Shown here piece after piece: positions 8,082 through 16,496 of a DNA stretch of 56,458 bases; position 1 is the first letter of the stretch, and every line of letters begins with the position of its first letter. This DNA is from Lachnoclostridium sp. An169. GTDB taxonomy: Bacteria > Bacillota > Clostridia > Lachnospirales > Lachnospiraceae. Both the position numbers and the translations under genes were made by a program. The stretch spans positions 1-56,458 of the forward strand of contig NZ_NFKT01000032.1 in the NCBI RefSeq assembly GCF_002160525.1. The letters are read 5' to 3'. The notes under the pieces are model-generated. The model was not told where the DNA came from and did not search any database. It saw nothing but the letters and a program-made list of their open reading frames with translations.

Positions 8082-9197
8082 ATGAGGATATTGAAAAATT
8101 TACTGAGAAATGAAACTGTGTTCTGCGTCTCCCTGGTGCTTGCGGTGTTGTCGTCTGTTGCAGTACATCCGGACGCAGATTATCTGACATATCCGGATTA
8201 CCGGACGCTGGCGCTTTTATTCTGTCTGATGATTATAGTGGCGGGATTCCAGTCGCTTGGAGTGTTTGCGCTTCTGGGGCATTTCCTGCTCCAGAAGGCA
8301 GGAGGAATGAGAAGCCTTTCACTGATCATGGTTCTGCTGTGCTTTTTCAGCAGCATGATCATAACAAATGATGTGACGCTGATTACATTTGTGCCGTTTA
8401 CGATTCTTGTGTTCCGGATGGGAGGCAGAGTGGAACGGGTGCTGAAACTGGTGGTGCTGGAGACGATTGCCGCGAATCTGGGAAGTATGGCAACGCCTAT
8501 AGGCAATCCGCAGAATCTTTACCTGTATTCTGTCTCAGAGCTTAATATGGGAGAGTTTGCGCGGGCAGTACTGCCTTATGCGGGAATCGCTCTTGTTATG
8601 CTTGTGGCTGTGGTGCTGGCTGAGAGGGACGAGCCGCTTCTTGATGTGGTGGTGAAGGAAAAAAACGGCGGGCACAGGCTGTTTCCGGCGTTGGTGCCGT
8701 TTCTGGTTCTGCTGCTGTTATGTCTTCTGGTGGTTTTTCGGGTGCTGCCATATGTGCCGGTGCTGGTCTGCGTTATGGTGGTGGTTCTTATTGCTGACAG
8801 AAAGCTGTATCTGTCGGTGGATTATTTCCTGCTGCTGACCTTTCTCTGCTTCTTTGTGTTTGTGGGGAATATCAAGCGGATTCCGGAGATCAGTTCGCTT
8901 CTGTATTCGGTGATTGACGGAAAGGCGCTTCTGACAGGAATTCTCACGAGCCAGGTGATCAGCAACGTGCCGGCGGCGATTCTTCTGTCCGGCTTTACGG
9001 ACGATTATTCCGCGCTGCTGACAGGAGTAAATCTGGGCGGACTCGGAACGCTGATCGCATCTCTGGCAAGCCTCATATCGTTCAAATTTTTTACAAGGGA
9101 ATATCCGGACAAAAAGGGGAAATTTCTGAAAGTTTTCACGATATGGAATCTGGTGTTCCTGGCAGTTCTGACAGGAGCGGCAGTGATATTGGGATAG
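8082..9197 (+). CDS. SLC13/ArsB-type anion permease
   Basis: This 371-residue integral membrane protein has about ten hydrophobic segments. The conserved repeats SSMIITNDVTLITFVPFTIL and SMATPIGNPQNLYLYS in the first half, and SQVISNVPAAILLSGFTDD in the second, match the paired re-entrant loops of the DASS/ArsB/CitM ion-transporter superfamily. The substrate (dicarboxylate, sulfate, arsenite or other) cannot be told from sequence alone. ATG 8082 is preferred over GTG 8070 because AAAAGGTGG lies eight bases before it. It has its own promoter and is followed after 56 bases by an AraC-type regulator, which could be its regulator. Confidence 0.75.
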   Translation: MRILKNLLRNETVFCVSLVLAVLSSVAVHPDADYLTYPDYRTLALLFCLMIIVAGFQSLGVFALLGHFLLQKAGGMRSLSLIMVLLCFFSSMIITNDVTLITFVPFTILVFRMGGRVERVLKLVVLETIAANLGSMATPIGNPQNLYLYSVSELNMGEFARAVLPYAGIALVMLVAVVLAERDEPLLDVVVKEKNGGHRLFPALVPFLVLLLLCLLVVFRVLPYVPVLVCVMVVVLIADRKLYLSVDYFLLLTFLCFFVFVGNIKRIPEISSLLYSVIDGKALLTGILTSQVISNVPAAILLSGFTDDYSALLTGVNLGGLGTLIASLASLISFKFFTREYPDKKGKFLKVFTIWNLVFLAVLTGAAVILG

Positions 9198-9253
9198 AAA
9201 GAAAGATGTTGCTGAAGAAACGGTTTTAAGAGATACAGGGAAGGAGGAGGCAG

Positions 9254-10465
9254 ATGGAGCAGAATCCGGGAAAAGAAACGGTGGCCTGGGAAATGCTGGG
9301 GAAGCAGATTTTTACGGCGGAAAATGTCCTGTTGGGATGTCTGAACGGTCTGCTGCATCCCGATGAAACGTTCAACAGGATGTCGGAGGATATCCTGGGA
9401 TTTACAGTTGCAGAGCCCGGAAATGTGATTGTCATCTGGTTGGGAAACCGGTATGCGGAACAGAAGGAAAAGGTCGGAGGAATATTAAAGGGGACGGGCA
9501 TAAAAAGGGAAAATGGAGGCTATATTCTCTACGCGGATGTCTGGCAGGTTATTCTGGTTGTTCTGTGCGGAGCCGGCGATGGAAGTGCGGAGAAAAACGG
9601 AGCGGAGCGCGCGGAAGAGTTTGAAAACAATATTTTGCCTGTGCTGTGCAGCAGTGTTCAGGGCGAACTCGTCTGCTGCTGGTTCGAGGTGGAGAGGCTC
9701 CTTGATCTGCCGGACGTGATGAAGAAAATATGGCGGGTGAGTCAGTGGAATCTGCTGTTTGACAGAGGCGAGCTGATCCGTTTTCAGAAGGTTGAGAACA
9801 TGAAGACAGTGCCGCTGAAGTATCCGGCGAAAATCGAAGAGCAGGCACGTCAGGCGGTGCAGGCGTCGGACGGCGAAGAGATCAAAAAATGCTATTACAG
9901 ACTGTATGGAATTCTCCGGCAGGAGATGCATGACCCGGAAGAGATGAAGGAGTGTCTGATCCGTTTTAACATGGCTCTGGTAAATGCATATAAGATGCAG
10001 CACATTATCGGATCAGAGCTGGAAATACAGAGATGCATGCAGGAAATTCTGATTGCCGTGAGCTGGAGGCAGATTCGTCAGGCAATGGAAAAGTTCCTGC
10101 AGGCACTCCACTTTGATGCATTTCTGGAAGAGGGAGATGAAGCGCTCAGTCCTCTTGTGAGAAAAGCACTTCAGCTCGTGCGAAAATATTACGACCAGGG
10201 GATTACCCTGGAGGAGATCGCAGGCACACTTTTTGTGTCCGAGGAATATCTCAGCACCCAGTTTAAAAAGGAGACGGGAGCAGGATTTACGGAGACGGTA
10301 AAGGGGTACAGAATCAACCGGATAAAGGGACTGCTTCTGGGGACCCGCCTTAAGCTGAACCAGATTGCCGAACTGACAGGATATTCGGATCCCAAGTATA
10401 TGAGCCGGGTATTTAAAGAAGAGACAGGGATGCTTCCCACGGAATTCCGCAAGTCAGTTCTTTAA
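9254..10465 (+). CDS. AraC-family transcriptional regulator
   Basis: This 403-residue protein carries a C-terminal ~100-residue double helix-turn-helix domain. The first helix pair is ITLEEIAGTLFVSEEYLSTQFKKETG; the second is LNQIAELTGYSDPKYMSRVFKEETGMLPTEFR, the usual AraC signature. The first 290 residues resemble no domain I can name and lack a receiver motif. GGAGGAGG lies just upstream of ATG 9254. The adjacent permease is the obvious candidate target. Confidence 0.85.
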   Translation: MEQNPGKETVAWEMLGKQIFTAENVLLGCLNGLLHPDETFNRMSEDILGFTVAEPGNVIVIWLGNRYAEQKEKVGGILKGTGIKRENGGYILYADVWQVILVVLCGAGDGSAEKNGAERAEEFENNILPVLCSSVQGELVCCWFEVERLLDLPDVMKKIWRVSQWNLLFDRGELIRFQKVENMKTVPLKYPAKIEEQARQAVQASDGEEIKKCYYRLYGILRQEMHDPEEMKECLIRFNMALVNAYKMQHIIGSELEIQRCMQEILIAVSWRQIRQAMEKFLQALHFDAFLEEGDEALSPLVRKALQLVRKYYDQGITLEEIAGTLFVSEEYLSTQFKKETGAGFTETVKGYRINRIKGLLLGTRLKLNQIAELTGYSDPKYMSRVFKEETGMLPTEFRKSVL

Positions 10466-10509
10466 AATATTCATCCTTTTTTAAAAATTTCACCCTTTCT
10501 ATCATGGGA

Positions 10510-10523
10510 AAATGTGGTATGAT
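10510..10523 (+). promoter_or_regulatory. Extended -10 element before the HPr-like gene
   Basis: TGGTATGAT (TATGAT at 10518-10523) is an extended -10 form. No convincing -35 is visible. It is 66 bases upstream of the gene start. Confidence 0.35.
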
Positions 10524-10588
10524 AGCGATAATCTGCGTCAGATCTGCGGCAGAGCCGCGCGAAATGGCAGAAAGAGGTGAAAAGAATT

Positions 10589-10816
10589 ATGAGTAAAATG
10601 AATGTCACATTTAAAGATCCCAGTGAGATCCTTGACTTTGTGAACACGGTTTCAAAATATGAATTTGATATGGATATGAAGAAAGGACATGTTGTTGTGG
10701 ATGCAAAGTCCCTGCTGGGAATTATGCATCTTGGACTTAATAATGTGATCGAACTGCAGATGTATTCAGAGGACTGTGAGGAGCTGTGCGAGAAAATCGC
10801 AAAATATGCGGCTTAA
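10589..10816 (+). CDS. HPr-like protein lacking the phosphorylatable histidine
   Basis: This 75-residue protein aligns with HPr: SKYEFDMDM matches the SKYDADV strand, and VVVDAKSLLGIMHLGL matches the Ser46 regulatory region. The active-site loop that normally reads GIHARPA is replaced by DPSEILDFVN, so there is no His15 and no phosphotransfer function is expected. The conserved KSLLGIM serine resembles Crh of Bacillus, which acts through Ser46 phosphorylation and CcpA. Whether that applies here is not known. ATG 10589 is preferred over the in-frame GTG 10577 because AAAGAGG lies 8-9 bases upstream of 10589. Confidence 0.75.
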   Translation: MSKMNVTFKDPSEILDFVNTVSKYEFDMDMKKGHVVVDAKSLLGIMHLGLNNVIELQMYSEDCEELCEKIAKYAA

Positions 10817-10831
10817 TTACGGATCCGGCGA

Positions 10832-10870
10832 AAATCCCGGCGTATCGGAAGAGATGCGCCGGGATTTTTG
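10832..10870 (+). terminator. Terminator after the HPr-like gene
   Basis: AAATCCCGGCG pairs with CGCCGGGATTT, followed by TTG. It separates the HPr-like gene from the Hsp70 gene. Confidence 0.75.
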
Positions 10871-10975
10871 CGTTGAGAGGAAGTTCCTGTATAGGGAAGA
10901 AGTTCCTGCAGTACCGGTTGACGCAGGGAGGATGCGTTGCTATGATATAAAAAAACGGAGAAGAGGTATGGTGCG

Positions 10976-12844
10976 ATGGCTTTGATCGGAATTGACCTTG
11001 GAACGACGAACTCGCTTGGCGTGGTTTACCGGGAAGGCAGGGCGGAACTGATACCGAACCGGTTCGGCAGCTTCCTGACACCGAGTGTGGTGAGCGTGGA
11101 TGAAAACGGAGCGGTGATCACAGGTGCGGTCGCGAAAGAGCGTCTGATTACCCATCCGGAACGTACTGCGGCGTCGTTTAAAAAGTTTATGGGGACAAAG
11201 GAAACGTGGGATCTGGGCGGAAGAAAGTTTACTGCCGAGGAACTCAGCAGTTTTGTGGTGCGCTCTGTCGTGGAAGATGCGGAGCGTTATCTCGGTGAGA
11301 AAGTGGATGAGGCGGTGATATCGGTTCCGGCGTATTTCCATGACAGACAGAGAACGGCGACCAAGAAGGCGGGAGCGCTGGCAGGAGTGCAGGTCAACCG
11401 GATTATCAATGAGCCGAGCGCTGCTGCTCTGGCGTCCTATTTCGACACGGATCAGGAACAGCTTTTTCTCGTGTTTGATTTCGGGGGCGGTACGCTGGAC
11501 GTATCGATTGTGGACTGCTTTGATACGATGGTGGAGATTGTCTCGGTTTCGGGTGACAACAGACTGGGCGGCGATAATTTTCACGACATCATGGCAGAGA
11601 GTTTTCTGCGGGAACATCCGGAGGCGCGGGAACATATTACAGAGCGTGAAAGGGCGGTGCTGCGGCGGGCCGCGGAAAAATGCAAGCAGGAACTGACGCG
11701 GAAAAATGAGGCGGTCATGAGAGCAGCAGTCGGCGGAGCGGACTATGAGAGCATTTATACGAACCGCAGGCTAATGGAGGAAAGCGGGGAAATCCTGGAA
11801 CGGATCCGGAAGGTGCTGACACATGCTCTTACGGACGGAGGCTTCGGTGTGCAGGATATTGCGGCTGTTGTAATGGTGGGCGGCTCCAGCAAGATGCCGA
11901 TGATTCAGTCGTATATCCAGCATTTGTTCCATATGGCGCCGATGGTGACGGGAAACTGCGATGAGACAGTTGCCCGGGGACTGGGGGTGGTCTGCGGCGT
12001 GATGCAGCGCCGGGATAAAGTGAAAGATTTTGTCCTGACAGATATCTGCCCGTTTACTCTGGGGACGGATACGAACAACGAGGCAGACCCGGCACATCCG
12101 TATATGACGCCGGTGATTGAGCGAAACACGGTGCTTCCTTGCTCGCGTGTGCGCAGGTTTTATACGGCGCGGGACAATCAGACAAAAGTGGATATTTCGA
12201 TTCTGCAGGGCGAGCAGGTTTATGCGGAGGATAATATGAAGCTGGGAGTTCTCAGTCTGAATGTTCCGAAGAAGAAAAAGGGAGAAGAAGCGGTGGATGT
12301 CCGTTTTACCTATGACATTAACGGAATTTTGATTGCAGAGGTTACGTCGGTATCCACAGGGCGAACCATGTCAAAAGTGATCTCGGAGAATATGAGCGAG
12401 GCAGAGATACGTCAGAGGATGAAAGAACTGGAAAAGCTCAAGATTCATCCGAAGGATGTTACGGAAAATAAATATGTGATGGAACGGCTGAAAGCGCTGT
12501 ATGAGGAATCACCGGTGGAACTGCGGGAAAACCTGCAGAGATGCATCGAATATTTTGATCAGCTGCTCAACCGGCAGAATCCGCGGCCGATCAAACGTTA
12601 CCGGGAATATCTGGAAGGACTCATCGAGCAGCTGGAATCCTATGATCCTTTCGCTGTGAACTGGGAAAGCGGCGGATATGAGGAAGATGGCGGAGAAGAT
12701 GAGACCGGCGGAGACGGCTGGAGCGGAAATGGCGGAGATGAAGAATGGGAGGAGGACGCGCCGGGAGGAGAAGGCGCTGATACGGAAGACAACGATATTT
12801 ATGGAAGAAACGGGATGAGGGGGAATAAGAGATGGACAAGCTGA
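10976..12844 (+). CDS. Hsp70-family chaperone (DnaK-like)
   Basis: This 622-residue protein opens with the phosphate-1 motif IGIDLGTTNSLG and has VISVPAYFHDRQR, NEPSAAALASYF, FDFGGGTLDVSIVD and VVMVGGSSKMPMIQ, so the nucleotide-binding domain is complete. The beta substrate-binding domain follows (~380-500). The alpha lid is short and the last ~70 residues are a Gly, Asp and Glu-rich tail, not the GGAGG... tail of DnaK. This is a divergent second Hsp70, like HscC, not the housekeeping DnaK. It overlaps the start of a J-domain gene by 13 bases, so the two are probably co-translated partners. Confidence 0.9.
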   Translation: MALIGIDLGTTNSLGVVYREGRAELIPNRFGSFLTPSVVSVDENGAVITGAVAKERLITHPERTAASFKKFMGTKETWDLGGRKFTAEELSSFVVRSVVEDAERYLGEKVDEAVISVPAYFHDRQRTATKKAGALAGVQVNRIINEPSAAALASYFDTDQEQLFLVFDFGGGTLDVSIVDCFDTMVEIVSVSGDNRLGGDNFHDIMAESFLREHPEAREHITERERAVLRRAAEKCKQELTRKNEAVMRAAVGGADYESIYTNRRLMEESGEILERIRKVLTHALTDGGFGVQDIAAVVMVGGSSKMPMIQSYIQHLFHMAPMVTGNCDETVARGLGVVCGVMQRRDKVKDFVLTDICPFTLGTDTNNEADPAHPYMTPVIERNTVLPCSRVRRFYTARDNQTKVDISILQGEQVYAEDNMKLGVLSLNVPKKKKGEEAVDVRFTYDINGILIAEVTSVSTGRTMSKVISENMSEAEIRQRMKELEKLKIHPKDVTENKYVMERLKALYEESPVELRENLQRCIEYFDQLLNRQNPRPIKRYREYLEGLIEQLESYDPFAVNWESGGYEEDGGEDETGGDGWSGNGGDEEWEEDAPGGEGADTEDNDIYGRNGMRGNKRWTS

Positions 12845-13950
12845 CGGCATGCAGGATACTTGGTTTGGACGAGAGTGCGGGGCGCACGGAGATACGGGAA
12901 GCCTATGCGGAACTTTCGAAGAAATATCACCCGGAAGAACATCCGGAGGAATTTCAGCAGATTCATGAAGCCTATCAAACGCTGATCCGGAGTGCGGGAA
13001 GAGGCGGAAATGCGGCCCGCGGAACCGGACACATGGGACGCGGGGCGCGCTCCGCTGAGGAAGACAGCGCAGCCCGTCCTGTTGAGGAAGAAACATCAGT
13101 GCACTCCGCTGACGGAGCGGAGGAGGACGGAAGTGGTGAAACAGAGCGAGATGTCCGGACTGAACGGACAGCGGCGCAGAAACAGCGGGAGCCGGCCGGT
13201 GCAGAACAGCCGGAGGATGACGGGCTTGATTTCGACAGTGCTGTCAGCGCGGCGCAGCAGAGGGAACAGGAGCAGCTTCATGAGACGGTGCTCAAAGCCG
13301 TGGCAGAGATGAAGATTCTGCTTGGACCGCAGTACAAATATAAGCTCAGACTGTTCAGGGAATTTTTTAAAAAGGAAGAGTATCAGACCGCACTGAAAAC
13401 CTCTGAATTCATGGAAGCTTTTGCGGATGAACTGAAAAAGACAGAACTCAAGGGAATCATTTATGACTATATTATCGATTATTACCGTCTGAAAAGTGTG
13501 GACCGCCGGCAGATCCATAAGGGGGCGGGAATGCTCTATGATCTGCTTGACCAGAGACGGGGAATTATGAAGAAACGGCTCGGCGCGCAGGCATTTGCGA
13601 TTCCTGCGGGAGCGGCTGTGGCTCTGCGGATCGTGCTGCGCAATGCTTACCGGGCGAACAGGGCAGTTGGCGTACTGTTCTGGTGCGCACTTGCAGTGAT
13701 TGCTCTGGTGTGGCTTGGACGAAAACTGTACGAAAACCATTCCGGTATTTTCGCGCAGTTTGTGACAGCCCTGATTCTGGCAGTATCACAGTTCTTTGCA
13801 GTGATGTTTGATTTTTATGCTCCGGCGTTCGGTGTGGATGACGGCACGATGGTAGCGGTGACGGTCATGATGCTGGGGGTTGCCTGGATGATTGTACTTG
13901 CTGTTGCGGCGGTTGTCTCGAAAATGAAGAGCGTGGCAAAGAGGAAATAG
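12832..13950 (+). CDS. Membrane J-domain protein with HPE in place of HPD
   Basis: This 372-residue protein begins with a compact J-domain (CRILGLDESAGRTEIREAY ... YHPEEHPEEFQQIHEAY, residues ~5-55). The invariant HPD tripeptide that stimulates Hsp70 ATPase is HPE here. A charged, disordered-looking linker (~60-145) and a helical region (~150-240) follow. The C-terminal ~115 residues hold three or four membrane segments. It is encoded immediately downstream of the divergent Hsp70, with which it presumably works. GAGGGG lies eight bases upstream of the start. Confidence 0.75.
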   Translation: MDKLTACRILGLDESAGRTEIREAYAELSKKYHPEEHPEEFQQIHEAYQTLIRSAGRGGNAARGTGHMGRGARSAEEDSAARPVEEETSVHSADGAEEDGSGETERDVRTERTAAQKQREPAGAEQPEDDGLDFDSAVSAAQQREQEQLHETVLKAVAEMKILLGPQYKYKLRLFREFFKKEEYQTALKTSEFMEAFADELKKTELKGIIYDYIIDYYRLKSVDRRQIHKGAGMLYDLLDQRRGIMKKRLGAQAFAIPAGAAVALRIVLRNAYRANRAVGVLFWCALAVIALVWLGRKLYENHSGIFAQFVTALILAVSQFFAVMFDFYAPAFGVDDGTMVAVTVMMLGVAWMIVLAVAAVVSKMKSVAKRK

Positions 13951-13988
13951 AGGAGACAGCAGGAAGAAAGCGCCGAATCGGATAAAAC

Positions 13989-14018
13989 TTGACTTGGCAG
14001 TGGAAAAGTTGATATTAT
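13989..14018 (+). promoter_or_regulatory. Promoter of coaX-dusB
   Basis: TTGACT (13989-13994) and TATTAT (14013-14018) are separated by 18 bases, 43 bases upstream of coaX. Confidence 0.6.
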
Positions 14019-14061
14019 TGTACCACAGTTTAATGAGGATATGGAAAAGGGAGGAATGTGA

Positions 14062-14853
14062 ATGCTGCTGACGATCGATGTGGGGAACACGAACATAACG
14101 ATGGGGGTTTTTGCGGATGAATCTTTGCAGGGAATGTTCCGCATGATGACGAAACAGCCCCGTACATCGGATGAATATGGTTTCACGATCTGTGGGATAC
14201 TGGAACACAGGGGAATCGACCCGAAGGAAATCAGCGCTGTGATCATTGCATCGGTTGTGCCGGATATCATGCATTCCCTTACAAGCGGCATCATAAAATA
14301 TCTTCATACCACCCCGATTCTCGTGTCTTCAAAGACAGATACCGGGATCCGGGTTATCACGGACAATCCGTCCCGAACCGGAGCAGACCGGATCGTCAAT
14401 GCCGTGGCGGGATATGCCCTGGCAAACGGTCCGGCGATTGTGATCGATTTCGGTACTGCTACTACCTATGATCTGGTAGGACCGGAGCGGACCCTTGAGG
14501 CGTGCATTATCGCGCCGGGAATCGAAACGGCAGGGCGTTCTCTCTGGGGTGGAGCTGCAATGCTTCCGGCGATTCAGATCGAGAAACCGGACTCTATTCT
14601 GGCGAGGGAAACCGTATCCGGCATGCAGGGCGGTCTTGTATTTGGAGCTATCGGCCAGACAGAGTATATTGTGAAGAAGATGAAGGAAGAGTCCGGATAC
14701 AGCGACGCCTGTGTGATCGCTACCGGCGGCCTGGGAAAGATTATTGCCCGGGAGACGCACTGTATCGATCTGTACGACCCGCAGCTGACACTGAACGGGT
14801 TAAGGATGATCTATGACAGGATGAAGGAGAAAGAAACGGAAAAAACAGTATGA
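14062..14853 (+). CDS. coaX: Type III pantothenate kinase
   Basis: This 263-residue enzyme phosphorylates pantothenate, the first step of coenzyme A synthesis, in the cytoplasm. The ASKHA-fold motifs are visible: DVGNTN at residues 5-10, PSRTGADRIVNAVAG near 105, and VIDFGTATTYDLV near 130 with its catalytic Asp region, then ATGGLGKII near the end. Type III enzymes are insensitive to CoA feedback and usually need a monovalent cation. It overlaps dusB by four bases (ATGA), so the two are translationally coupled. Confidence 0.95.
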   Translation: MLLTIDVGNTNITMGVFADESLQGMFRMMTKQPRTSDEYGFTICGILEHRGIDPKEISAVIIASVVPDIMHSLTSGIIKYLHTTPILVSSKTDTGIRVITDNPSRTGADRIVNAVAGYALANGPAIVIDFGTATTYDLVGPERTLEACIIAPGIETAGRSLWGGAAMLPAIQIEKPDSILARETVSGMQGGLVFGAIGQTEYIVKKMKEESGYSDACVIATGGLGKIIARETHCIDLYDPQLTLNGLRMIYDRMKEKETEKTV

Positions 14854-15809
14854 AACACTTGAAAATAGGAAATATAGAACTGGAAAACAGATATATTTTA
14901 GGACCCATGGCAGGCGTGACGGACCTGCCATTTCGTCTGCTCTGCCGGGAGCAGGGGGCGGGGCTCCTCTGCATGGAGATGGTAAGCGCCAAGGCGATTC
15001 TCTATAATAACCGGAACACAGAGCAGCTTTTGACAATCCATCCGGACGAGCGCCCGGTATCCCTGCAGCTCTTCGGTTCGGATCCGAAGATTATGAGCGA
15101 GATGGCGAAGAAGATTGAGGAGCGCCCTTTTGCGATCCTTGATATCAATATGGGATGTCCGGTGCCGAAGGTCGTAAAAAACGGGGAAGGCTCAGCACTG
15201 ATGAAGAACCCGAAGCTTGTCTATGAGATCGTCAGCGCCATGGTAAAAGCGGTGGAAAAACCGGTTACGGTAAAGATCCGCAAAGGTTTCGACGATGAAC
15301 ATGTCAATGCGGTGGAGATTGCGAAGATCATCGAGGAGGCAGGAGCAGCGGCTGTGGCGGTACACGGGAGAACCAGAGAACAGTATTACAGCGGGAAAGC
15401 AGACTGGGACATTATCCGGCAGGTGAAGGAGGCGGTTTCGATTCCCGTCATCGGAAACGGGGATGTGACATCGCCGGAGAAAGCGGAAGAGATGTTCGCT
15501 GCGACCGGGTGCGACGGCGTTATGATTGCAAGGGGCGCTCAGGGGAATCCGTGGATCTTTTCGGAACTTACGGAATATGAAGAAACAGGGAAAGTTCCGC
15601 CCCGCCCGTCAAAGGATGAAGTGCGGGAAATGATGCTCCGGCATGCCAGACTTCAGTTGGAGTATAAAGGAGATTACCTGGGGATCCGTGAGATGCGAAA
15701 ACATGTGGCCTGGTACACGAAGGGAATCCCGAATGCCGCGCGGCTGAGGGAAAAGATCAACAGTGTGGAGTCCTACGGGGAGTTGGAAAATCTCTTGACA
15801 TCACTGTAG
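14850..15809 (+). CDS. dusB: tRNA-dihydrouridine synthase
   Basis: This 319-residue flavoprotein reduces uridines in the D-loop of tRNA. It has the Dus TIM-barrel signature: LGPMAGVTDLPFR near the N-terminus, DINMGCPVPKV with the catalytic Cys near residue 103, VKIRKGFDD, AVHGRTREQYYSG, IPVIGNGDV and VMIARGAQGNPWIF. The length and motifs fit DusB. The promoter of the following greA gene overlaps its last codons. Confidence 0.95.
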   Translation: MKHLKIGNIELENRYILGPMAGVTDLPFRLLCREQGAGLLCMEMVSAKAILYNNRNTEQLLTIHPDERPVSLQLFGSDPKIMSEMAKKIEERPFAILDINMGCPVPKVVKNGEGSALMKNPKLVYEIVSAMVKAVEKPVTVKIRKGFDDEHVNAVEIAKIIEEAGAAAVAVHGRTREQYYSGKADWDIIRQVKEAVSIPVIGNGDVTSPEKAEEMFAATGCDGVMIARGAQGNPWIFSELTEYEETGKVPPRPSKDEVREMMLRHARLQLEYKGDYLGIREMRKHVAWYTKGIPNAARLREKINSVESYGELENLLTSL

Positions 15810-15823
15810 ACTTTGGTTATAAT
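15795..15823 (+). promoter_or_regulatory. Perfect-consensus promoter of greA-lysS inside the end of dusB
   Basis: TTGACA (15795-15800) and TATAAT (15818-15823) match the sigma-A consensus exactly, with an optimal 17-base spacer. The -35 lies in the last codons of dusB. It would give greA a leader of about 90 bases. Confidence 0.85.
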
Positions 15824-15921
15824 ATTGAAATTGCGAAATAGACTTAAAAGACAGCATACAAGAGTGAAAAATCTTGTAAAGTATAGACAGAAATTTATAA
15901 AACAGAAAGGGAGCGTTACCA

Positions 15922-16407
15922 ATGGCAGAGGCAAAAAAGAGATTACTTACTTATGCTGGATTAAAAGCACTTGAGGATGAGCTTGAGAACCTGAAAGTGG
16001 TAAAGAGAAAGGAAGTTGCCGCTAAGATTAAGGAAGCAAGAGAGCAGGGCGATCTCTCCGAGAATGCAGAGTATGATGCGGCGAAGGACGAGCAGCGCGA
16101 TATCGAGGCACGTATCGAGGAGCTGGAAGGCATTCTGAAAAATGCAGAAGTCGTTGTTGAGGATGAAGTGGACTTTGACAAGATCAATGTCGGATGTACG
16201 GTCAAGGTATTTGACATCACATATGATGAAGAGATGGAATTTAAGGTCGTAGGCTCAACCGAGGCGAACAGCCTTGAGGGCAAGATCTCCAACGAATCTC
16301 CGGTCGGACAGGCGCTCATGGGCAAGAAAGTCGGAGACGTTGTGGATGTGGAGACGCAGGCAGGCGTGATTCAGTACAAAGTGCTTGATATCAGCCGTTC
16401 TATGTAA
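15922..16407 (+). CDS. greA: Transcription elongation factor GreA
   Basis: This 161-residue protein rescues backtracked RNA polymerase by stimulating cleavage of the nascent RNA. The N-terminal coiled coil (about residues 10-77) contains REQGDLSENAEYDAAKDEQ, whose acidic tip carries the Asp and Glu that act in the polymerase channel. The C-terminal FKBP-like domain includes VGSTEANSLEGKISNESPVGQALMGKKVGD. GGGAG lies upstream of the ATG. A hairpin at 16425-16447 follows. Confidence 0.95.
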   Translation: MAEAKKRLLTYAGLKALEDELENLKVVKRKEVAAKIKEAREQGDLSENAEYDAAKDEQRDIEARIEELEGILKNAEVVVEDEVDFDKINVGCTVKVFDITYDEEMEFKVVGSTEANSLEGKISNESPVGQALMGKKVGDVVDVETQAGVIQYKVLDISRSM

Positions 16408-16424
16408 CATATGTGACAAATGAG

Positions 16425-16447
16425 GACCTCTTATCTGATAAGAGGTC
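16425..16447 (+). terminator. Hairpin between greA and lysS
   Basis: GACCTCTTAT and ATAAGAGGTC form a perfect 10-bp stem with a three-base loop, followed by the weak T tract TTAATT. It is probably a partial terminator with read-through into lysS. Confidence 0.6.
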
Positions 16448-16496
16448 TTAATTCGGTTCAGAGGCGGTTACCGTCAACAGGGAAGGAGAAAAAGAC

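Noticed and set aside
16425..16447. lysS riboswitch or leader RNA
   Set aside because: Only a simple terminator-like hairpin is present in the greA-lysS gap.
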